64,000 nucleotides of DNA. Source: JANOZM01 sp031429355 (lineage in GTDB: Bacteria; Pseudomonadota; Gammaproteobacteria; Burkholderiales; Burkholderiaceae_E). The notes below the pieces were generated by a model. That model had not been told where the DNA came from. It was given only the letters and a program-made list of their open reading frames with translations, and did no database searches. The stretch covers positions 558,001 through 622,000 of the forward strand of contig JANOZM010000013.1 of assembly GCA_031429355.1 (NCBI GenBank). The letters are read 5' to 3'. The first letter of the stretch is position 1, and each line of letters begins with the position of its first letter. Shown piece after piece: positions 58,610 to 64,000 of the stretch. The position numbers and the translations under genes were made by a program.

Positions 58610-60030
58610 TCGTACGACAGTTTAATTTAACCGGACGTTGGCAAACTGGGGCTGCGCTTGTGGCCTTGTTAGGCACTTTGTTTCTTAGCGGTTGCGAGCG
58701 GCCTCCGGTAGATGCCAAGCAGCAAGGTTATCGTGGCACTGGCATGGAAAGCGTAACGAATCCACGCATCATCGAAGCGAATGCTTCGTTGCATAAAGCG
58801 CCCGATTCGTTACCGGCAGCGCCAAGTGACGGACCGAAAGCAAAAGACGTTTATAAAAACGTTAAAGTGTTGGGTGATTTAAGTGTGGCTGAGTTTACTC
58901 GGCACATGGCGCAAGTTACTTCTTGGGTTTCGCCTAAAGAAGGCTGTGCTTATTGCCATAACGTGCAAAATTTTGCGGATGATTCGAAATACCAAAAAGT
59001 AGTGGCGCGTCGTATGATTCAAATGACGCAACACATTAATGCTGATTGGAATACGCACGTTGGTAAAACTGGGGTTACTTGTTATACCTGTCATCGTGGG
59101 CAACCGCATCCCGAGTACTCGTTTTATAGCCAACCAGCTAAAGGTAAGTTATTTCTGAGTGGTGATAACGGCCAAAATAAACCGTCACCTTCGGTAGGGC
59201 TTTCGTCGTTACCTTACGATCCGATGACAAAGTATTTGGTTTCAACACCCACTGCGATTCGGGTTCAAGGCACCGCGGCTTTGCCGTACGGTAACAAAGC
59301 ACATATTCAAGATGCTGAGGGAACTTATGCGCTGATGATGCATTTTTCCAAAAGCTTGGGTGCCAATTGTACGACTTGCCACAATGCACAGAACTTTCAA
59401 GGTTGGGATAACAACCCACCACAAAAAGTGACTGCATGGCATGGTATTCAAATGGTACGCGATGTGAACAAAGATTACATCTTGCCGTTAGAGTCAACTT
59501 TCCCAGCCGATCATCGTGGGCCAGCAGGCGATTCAGCAAAGGTAGCTTGTGCAACTTGCCATCAAGGCGCGCAGAAACCATTAAACGGCGCTAGCATGAT
59601 TGGTGCGCATCCTGAGTTAGCAAAAATTACGGCGGGTCTTGAACCCTATGCAGCGGGTTACACCCCGGTGGCTGTTGTCGCAGCAGTGGTCCCTGCAGTT
59701 GCCTCTACCGAAGCAATGGTATTAGGACGTGTTTTATTTGAAGTCAATAAAACGAGTTACGGTAATGAAGGTAAAGCAGAAGTAGCTGCTGCAATTGAAG
59801 CGATGAAAAAATCGCCTGAATTGAAAGTAGACATTTCTGGTTTTGCTGATAGCCGAGGCGACCCTGTTAAAAATGGTGAGCTGGCTAAACAACGTGCCTT
59901 CGCTGTTCGCGATGCCCTAACTGCCGGTGGCATTGCTGTTGACCGTATCAATTTACGTAAACCAGGAGCACCTGTGGCTGGTGGCTCCGAATTAGATGCC
60001 CGCCGGGTGGAGATTACCTCTGCCAAGTGA
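58606..60030 (+). CDS. pufC: Reaction-centre tetrahaem cytochrome with OmpA-like domain
   Basis: This 474-residue lipoprotein (LFLSGC, Cys 30) donates electrons to the oxidised special pair on the periplasmic side. Four haem motifs are present: CAYCH at 114-118, CYTCH at 159-163, CTTCH at 255-259 and CATCH at 315-319. Usual PufC proteins end soon after the fourth haem. Here a Val/Ala linker (about 353-368) leads to an OmpA-like domain at about 370-474 (VDISGFADSRGDPVKNGELA, ending ELDARRVEITSAK). Asp415 and Arg430 have the spacing of the Asp/Arg pair that binds diaminopimelate in OmpA domains. The protein could thus tether the reaction centre to peptidoglycan. Fusion is seen; function is inference. 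Confidence 0.93.
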   Translation: MIVRQFNLTGRWQTGAALVALLGTLFLSGCERPPVDAKQQGYRGTGMESVTNPRIIEANASLHKAPDSLPAAPSDGPKAKDVYKNVKVLGDLSVAEFTRHMAQVTSWVSPKEGCAYCHNVQNFADDSKYQKVVARRMIQMTQHINADWNTHVGKTGVTCYTCHRGQPHPEYSFYSQPAKGKLFLSGDNGQNKPSPSVGLSSLPYDPMTKYLVSTPTAIRVQGTAALPYGNKAHIQDAEGTYALMMHFSKSLGANCTTCHNAQNFQGWDNNPPQKVTAWHGIQMVRDVNKDYILPLESTFPADHRGPAGDSAKVACATCHQGAQKPLNGASMIGAHPELAKITAGLEPYAAGYTPVAVVAAVVPAVASTEAMVLGRVLFEVNKTSYGNEGKAEVAAAIEAMKKSPELKVDISGFADSRGDPVKNGELAKQRAFAVRDALTAGGIAVDRINLRKPGAPVAGGSELDARRVEITSAK

Positions 60031-60857
60031 ACTCCTCCTCCACACCGGTCATGCAGTCCGACCGAGCTAAAGTCGATGCCGTAAATGAACTTAGCCGGTC
60101 GGATGTTGAGGGCTCTCTAAACAAAAAATCCATGGAAGAACAGCCATGGACTGTCGGCGATCAAGTCACTTCAGGCTCGGTCGCCGTTTTTGTTTTAATG
60201 AAGATCGCTCGTGCCAGTTTAGTTTGGGGCTATGGGCGATTTGCGTTTAACTATTTAGATTTACCGCGCATTGCCGGCTTGCAATTTTCCAAGCATTTAG
60301 GATCTGGCCACGAAGGTGGTTTTGGTCTACGACCCAGCCTAGATCGCCAAGGGCTGTTTTTAATGTTTGACAGTGAACAAGCGGCCACAGCGTTTGTGCA
60401 ATCATCACCGCTTCTTGCAAAATATCGCCAGCATTGTGCAGAACTGTTTACCGTCTATTTAAAACCCTATGCCGTTAAAGGTACGTGGTCAGGCTTTGCG
60501 TTTGCGCCTACGCAAGTCGAACCACCGATCGATCAACCAATTGCTACTTTAACGCGTGCCAGTATTCGACTGACGAAAGCGAACGCATTTTGGCGTGATG
60601 CAAAACCGGCACATGATGCAATGGCTAATGCACAAGGCTGCTTGTTAGCTGCTGGGGTGGGTGAGGCTCCTTTCTTACGGCAGGCAACTTTTACAATGTG
60701 GGAAAACGTTGCCGCAATGCATAATTACGCACGCACTGGCGCGCACATGGCAGCGATCAAAAAGTCCTACGGTAACCAGTATTTTTCCGAGTCGATGTTT
60801 GTACGCTTCATCGCGCAAGACCCGCAAGGTGTGTATAAAGGCGTACGTTTTGGGTAA
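60027..60857 (+). CDS. crtA: Spheroidene monooxygenase
   Basis: This 276-residue enzyme inserts a keto group at C-2 of spheroidene to give spheroidenone under aerobic conditions. Family blocks are VFVLMKIARASLVWGYGRFA, LQFSKHLGSGHEGGFGLRPS, TLTRASIRLTKANAFWRDAK and FTMWENVAAMHNYARTGAHM, where the last His is likely a haem or iron ligand. The GTG at 60027 overlaps the pufC stop. The first 35-40 residues have no counterpart in typical CrtA, so an ATG at 60132 may be the true start. Being in the puf operon, it is expressed with the reaction centre. Confidence 0.87.
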   Translation: MNSSSTPVMQSDRAKVDAVNELSRSDVEGSLNKKSMEEQPWTVGDQVTSGSVAVFVLMKIARASLVWGYGRFAFNYLDLPRIAGLQFSKHLGSGHEGGFGLRPSLDRQGLFLMFDSEQAATAFVQSSPLLAKYRQHCAELFTVYLKPYAVKGTWSGFAFAPTQVEPPIDQPIATLTRASIRLTKANAFWRDAKPAHDAMANAQGCLLAAGVGEAPFLRQATFTMWENVAAMHNYARTGAHMAAIKKSYGNQYFSESMFVRFIAQDPQGVYKGVRFG

Positions 60858-60861
60858 GCCC

Positions 60862-62478
60862 GTGCGCTCCTTTGATTTAACCAAATCTTCGATAACTCGA
60901 CAAAAAACGATTGTAGTCGGCGCTGGCATTGGCGGCCTAGTTGCGGCTCTACAAGTAGCTGCTTTAGGCGATGAGGTGATTGTGCTGGAGCAGGGCGCGC
61001 AAGCCGGTGGCAAGGTCCGTCAAATACACGGGGTAGACTCTGGACCGACCGTCTTTACGATGCGCTGGATACTGGACCAAGTGTTTGAAAGCTGTGGCGA
61101 GCGGCTAGAAGATCATTTGCAAGTAACCGCTTTAAATAATTTGGCGCGCCATTGCTGGGCACCGAGCGCTTACGGTTTAAACAACGATGCCCCGTTAGAT
61201 TTGTTTGCAGATCGCGCCGCTTCAATTGATGCGATTGGACAATTTTCTGGAGCAGCGCAAGCTCGGCAATTTGCTACTTTTTGCGATGAAGCCAAGAAGG
61301 TTTATCAAACCCTCGAGACGCCGTATATTCGCAGCCAAAAGCCGGGCCTTTTAAAAATGACACGCGATCTGGGTCCGCGCGGTTTGATGACATTATCCAA
61401 CTTAGGGCCGTTTGCTTCATTGTGGCAAACCTTAGGTCGACATTTTTCCGACCCACGTTTGCGTCAGCTGTTTGGCCGCTATGCAACCTACTGTGGCGCA
61501 TCCCCTTGGCTTGCACCCGCTACGCTAATGCTAATTGCCCAAGTGGAAATGGACGGAGTTTGGGCTGTTGATGGTGGCATGCGATCTATCGTAAATGCAC
61601 TGCAAAAACTATGTATCGCACGTGGCGTTCAATTTCAATTTAATGCGCAAGTTAATTCTTTAGTGGTTATTGAAAATACTGTGCGTGCAGTACGCTTTAG
61701 CAGCAATGGCCAAACCGAAGAAATAGCTGCAAATAATGTTGTGTTTAACGGTGATGTTGCGGCGCTAGCGGAAGGGCACTTTGGTGAAGCGGCGCGTTTT
61801 GCTGTTAACGCGATGCCAACCAATCAGCGTATTAAGCGTCGATCGCTTTCGGCGCTAACACTGTCGTTTAAAACAAAACAGCCGGTAACAAATTTCCCGT
61901 TGGTTCGTCATAACGTATTTTTCGACCAAGGGTATGAACACGAATTTAACGATGTGTTTAATCAGCATCGCTTGCCACAAAATGGTACGGTTTATGTGTG
62001 CGCTCAAGATCGCGGTGATGATGCCGTTGCACAAGCGCATCAAGAACACATGTTTTGTTTAATCAATGCGCCCGCCATTGGCGATCAGCCCAATGCAGGC
62101 GAAATACTTTCATCTATTGAGGTCGAGCAATGTATTCACAAACATCTCAAGCGGCTCGAATTGTCGGGCTTGCGGGTGTCGATCGATCCGAGTCAGTACA
62201 CGGTGACTACACCGATTCAATTCAATCAACTGTTTCCAGGGACGGGCGGAGCGCTGTACGGGCAGGCCTCGCACGGGTGGATGAATCAGTTTCAACGGAT
62301 GGGCGCCCGCAGCCACATAGCGGGCCTCTACCTAGCCGGTGGGAGCGTCCATCCTGGACCGGGGGTGCCGATGGCAGCCATGTCGGGCCAACTGGCGGCC
62401 GCGATGCTCAAGGCCGACCGCGTTTCGACGTCCCTGTCCAAAAGGGCGGTTACTGTTGGTGGTACGTCGACGCCTTAA
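60862..62478 (+). CDS. crtD: Methoxyneurosporene dehydrogenase (C-3,4 desaturase)
   Basis: This FAD-dependent desaturase of about 538 residues is in the phytoene-desaturase family. The N-terminal dinucleotide motif is TIVVGAGIGGLVAALQVAAL followed by VIVLEQGAQAGGKVRQI. The C-terminal flavin motif is GLYLAGGSVHPGPGVPMAAM. Middle blocks (GRYATYCGASPWLAPATLML, VWAVDGGMRSIVNALQKL) fit CrtD rather than CrtI. The GTG at 60862 lies 4 bases after crtA; a TTG at 60850 overlapping crtA is possible. The last 250 bases are strikingly G+C-rich and overlap the open frame of crtC in another frame. Confidence 0.87.
   Translation: MRSFDLTKSSITRQKTIVVGAGIGGLVAALQVAALGDEVIVLEQGAQAGGKVRQIHGVDSGPTVFTMRWILDQVFESCGERLEDHLQVTALNNLARHCWAPSAYGLNNDAPLDLFADRAASIDAIGQFSGAAQARQFATFCDEAKKVYQTLETPYIRSQKPGLLKMTRDLGPRGLMTLSNLGPFASLWQTLGRHFSDPRLRQLFGRYATYCGASPWLAPATLMLIAQVEMDGVWAVDGGMRSIVNALQKLCIARGVQFQFNAQVNSLVVIENTVRAVRFSSNGQTEEIAANNVVFNGDVAALAEGHFGEAARFAVNAMPTNQRIKRRSLSALTLSFKTKQPVTNFPLVRHNVFFDQGYEHEFNDVFNQHRLPQNGTVYVCAQDRGDDAVAQAHQEHMFCLINAPAIGDQPNAGEILSSIEVEQCIHKHLKRLELSGLRVSIDPSQYTVTTPIQFNQLFPGTGGALYGQASHGWMNQFQRMGARSHIAGLYLAGGSVHPGPGVPMAAMSGQLAAAMLKADRVSTSLSKRAVTVGGTSTP
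62221..62460 (+). other. G+C-rich island across the crtD-crtC overlap
   Basis: A hand count gives about 155 G or C in these 240 bases (about 65%), against about 45% in a sample of crtD (61681-61740) and about 32% in a sample of crtC (62701-62760). Codons such as CTG, CAG, GGG and CCG replace the TTA, CAA and GGT used elsewhere. The borders are sharp. Confidence 0.7.
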
Positions 62479-63407
62479 GTGATGATGGCCGCTTTGCGCT
62501 GACTTTAATTGCTTTTGTTGGTAGTGTTTTTTCACCGTACTACCGGCTTGACCGATTTCGCGGTATGCCCAATCCCGATGATCACTGTTGCCTTAATGTG
62601 GCGTTATACGATTTACAATCCCGGCGTTACCGACGTTGGTGTATGACCGAACGCAGCAAGGATAGCGTTGGGCGCGATGAATCTAATTTTGTGTTGGGAC
62701 TCAGTAAACTAAAATGGACTAACGATTGTTTAGAAATTGATTTGGATGAATGGAGTTTGCCTATCCCACAAAAAGTGAAAGGCAAAATTCGTGTCTATCC
62801 CAAAGGTTTGTCATCGAAGCTTTGGGCTCTCGATCCTGAAGGCGAGCATACTTGGGGTCCAATTGCTACCCAAGGGCGGGTTGAAGTTGAATTAACCGAG
62901 CCGCAATTGCAATGGAAAGGCCACGCCTACTTTGATCAAAATGAAGGGCGATCACCAATTAATGCGAAGGATTGTGTTTTTACCGAATGGGATTGGTCGC
63001 GTGCTTTATTGAAGGATGGCAGCACCGTAGTTACTTACGATGTGCGAACTAAAATTGCTGCCAAAGATCGTTTATTGGGCCTGCAGTTTTCTAGTGATAG
63101 CTCTACGGTGCAAGAAATAGAATTATCGGAACGATATAAACTGAAGCGCACTGCATGGGGTTTACGGCGCTCTATTCGAATACCTAAAGTTATTAGCAAT
63201 CCTAATAATTTAACTTCGACAGCTGGGGCAACAGCTCCCACGGTTGTAAAAACATTAGAAGACACCCCGTTTTACAGCCGTAATATTGTGCAAGCAAATT
63301 GCTTTGGCGAAAGCGTGCAAACTATGCATGAAACCTTGCATGTAAATCGGTTAGCAAGTTACCTAACGCAAGGGATGTTGCCATTTAAAATGCCAAGGGT
63401 GCGTTAA
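62277..63407 (+). CDS. crtC: Carotenoid 1,2-hydratase (hydroxyneurosporene synthase)
   Basis: This protein adds water to the 1,2 double bond of acyclic carotenoids. Recognisable CrtC sequence begins near 62420: PRFDVPVQKGGYCWWYVDAL, then SDDGRFALTLIAFVGSVFSP, NPDDHCCLNVALYD and, later, KGHAYFDQNEGRSPI and FTEWDWSRA. No ATG, GTG or TTG lies in frame between that point and GTG 62277, so the start is either this GTG or an ATG at 62130. Either way it overlaps crtD by at least 202 bases and adds about 50 or more residues of Gly/Arg/Pro-rich sequence unlike CrtC. A non-standard start is the other possibility. The stop is 8 bases from the convergent patatin-like gene. Confidence 0.82.
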   Translation: MDESVSTDGRPQPHSGPLPSRWERPSWTGGADGSHVGPTGGRDAQGRPRFDVPVQKGGYCWWYVDALSDDGRFALTLIAFVGSVFSPYYRLDRFRGMPNPDDHCCLNVALYDLQSRRYRRWCMTERSKDSVGRDESNFVLGLSKLKWTNDCLEIDLDEWSLPIPQKVKGKIRVYPKGLSSKLWALDPEGEHTWGPIATQGRVEVELTEPQLQWKGHAYFDQNEGRSPINAKDCVFTEWDWSRALLKDGSTVVTYDVRTKIAAKDRLLGLQFSSDSSTVQEIELSERYKLKRTAWGLRRSIRIPKVISNPNNLTSTAGATAPTVVKTLEDTPFYSRNIVQANCFGESVQTMHETLHVNRLASYLTQGMLPFKMPRVR

Positions 63408-63415
63408 GTGTTGGG

Positions 63416-64000
63416 TTACTTGATTATGCCTTTTGCACGTAACGCAATTAACAATTCTGGTAGTCGGGCTAATGTCTCGGTCTCGCCCGATTTAAATGCT
63501 TTTTCAAAAAATGCTCTGCTTGGGCTGGCGATGTAGCCCATATCGGGATGGATTACAAAGTCAGCAAGAGCGACTTCCGGTTGAATACGAGCTAGTCGTT
63601 GTGCGTCGCGTTCGAGCCATTTGATGTCCGTTCCTACCGGAGCACTTCCGGGGCGGGCCGATACATCAATTGCAATCACAAATTGGGCACCAGCAGCTCT
63701 TGCTATTTTGACGGCAACGGGTAACGATACATCCGCGTCTTCATATTCAATGTTGGTAATGCCAACCGGCGAAATTATTCCGGGTACTGCTGAAGAAGCT
63801 CTAATCGCAACGCCAATGTTACCGCGATTGAAAAATACAGGTGTCTTATCGTTTCGGTTGGTTGCCACAATAATTAATGGTTTTAATAATTGTTCGATTG
63901 ATCGGTTACCTAATTGGTTGCCGACAAAATCTTGCAGCTTTTGTCCACGAATCCAACCACGGTCAGCAAAGGGATTTAAATCAAACAAAGTAAGCGGGCC
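63416..64000 (-). CDS. Patatin-like phospholipase, 5' end cut by window
   Basis: This is the C-terminal ~195 residues of a patatin-domain protein; the frame stays open to the right edge, so the nucleophile motif GxSxG must lie outside. Visible family parts are IIVATNRNDKTPVFFNRGN, VAIRASSAVPGIISPVGI and the catalytic Asp in IEYEDADVSLPVAVKIARAA. The usual Asp-Gly-Gly/Ala is Asp-Ala-Asp here, followed by FVIAIDVSA. The C-terminus (ETLARLPELLIALRAKGI) is typical of bacterial RssA/YchK-type proteins. Likely role: hydrolysis of membrane lipids. It converges on crtC and is not part of the photosynthesis operon. Confidence 0.7.
   Translation of the reverse strand, partial: GPLTLFDLNPFADRGWIRGQKLQDFVGNQLGNRSIEQLLKPLIIVATNRNDKTPVFFNRGNIGVAIRASSAVPGIISPVGITNIEYEDADVSLPVAVKIARAAGAQFVIAIDVSARPGSAPVGTDIKWLERDAQRLARIQPEVALADFVIHPDMGYIASPSRAFFEKAFKSGETETLARLPELLIALRAKGIIK

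Overview
The window is chromosomal DNA from a purple phototrophic proteobacterium of moderate G+C. It is most likely a freshwater betaproteobacterium of the Burkholderiales. The evidence is a photosynthesis gene cluster with pufLMC and the spheroidene-branch genes crtA, crtC, crtD and crtF, together with the TRAP, tripartite tricarboxylate (Tct) and phosphonate uptake systems common in that order. The lineage call is inference; the phototrophy is read directly from the genes.

Region 1 (1-6.3 kb) is worn accessory DNA: two decayed genes, a ParD-like/zeta toxin-antitoxin pair with a palindrome in front of it, a possible transposase tail, a PPOX flavoprotein, a DUF1566 secreted protein, a degenerate tRNA-Val and an AAA/DUF4143 ATPase. 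Region 2 (6.4-12.6 kb) holds a periplasmic-sensor diguanylate cyclase, then a LacI-type regulator divergent from a TRAP transporter, with operator-like sites between them.

Region 3 (12.6-19.5 kb) is an ECF sigma factor/RskA anti-sigma pair with DUF3455, DUF4331, small-lipoprotein, TPR and HupE/UreJ-like envelope genes. The same bipartite element, TGAATC-N15-TGCGTAC, lies at exactly the same spacing in front of the sigma gene, the DUF3455 gene and the DUF4331 operon. I read this as the sigma factor's own promoter, which defines a small, apparently uncharacterised regulon.

Region 4 (19.5-40.4 kb) holds an isoprenylcysteine-methyltransferase-like protein, an MFS carrier, a DUF1800/DUF1501 exported pair, a TraB/GumN protein and an ABC exporter. 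It continues with a TctDE-like two-component system in an operon with an SGNH hydrolase and an acyltransferase. Divergent from that operon is tctCBA, running on into phnDCEE, followed by an extradiol-dioxygenase-like protein and a J-like membrane coiled-coil protein.

Region 5 (40.4-63.4 kb) is the photosynthesis cluster. Leftward from a control region at about 48.0-48.2 kb run hemA, a DUF3422 gene, bchI, bchD, bchO and a HAD phosphatase. Rightward run crtE, crtF, bchC, bchX, bchY, bchZ, pufQ, pufB, pufA, pufL, pufM, pufC, crtA, crtD and crtC. hemA supplies tetrapyrrole precursor, BchI/BchD are magnesium chelatase subunits, BchXYZ and BchC build bacteriochlorophyll a, CrtE/F/D/C/A make the carotenoid, and the puf genes make LH1 and the reaction centre. 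crtB, crtI, bchFNBHLM and puhA are not in the window and must lie elsewhere. Three things stand out: PufC carries a C-terminal OmpA-like peptidoglycan-binding domain; crtD and crtC overlap by about 200 bp or more; and that overlap is a sharp G+C-rich island. A 5'-truncated patatin-like gene runs off the right edge.
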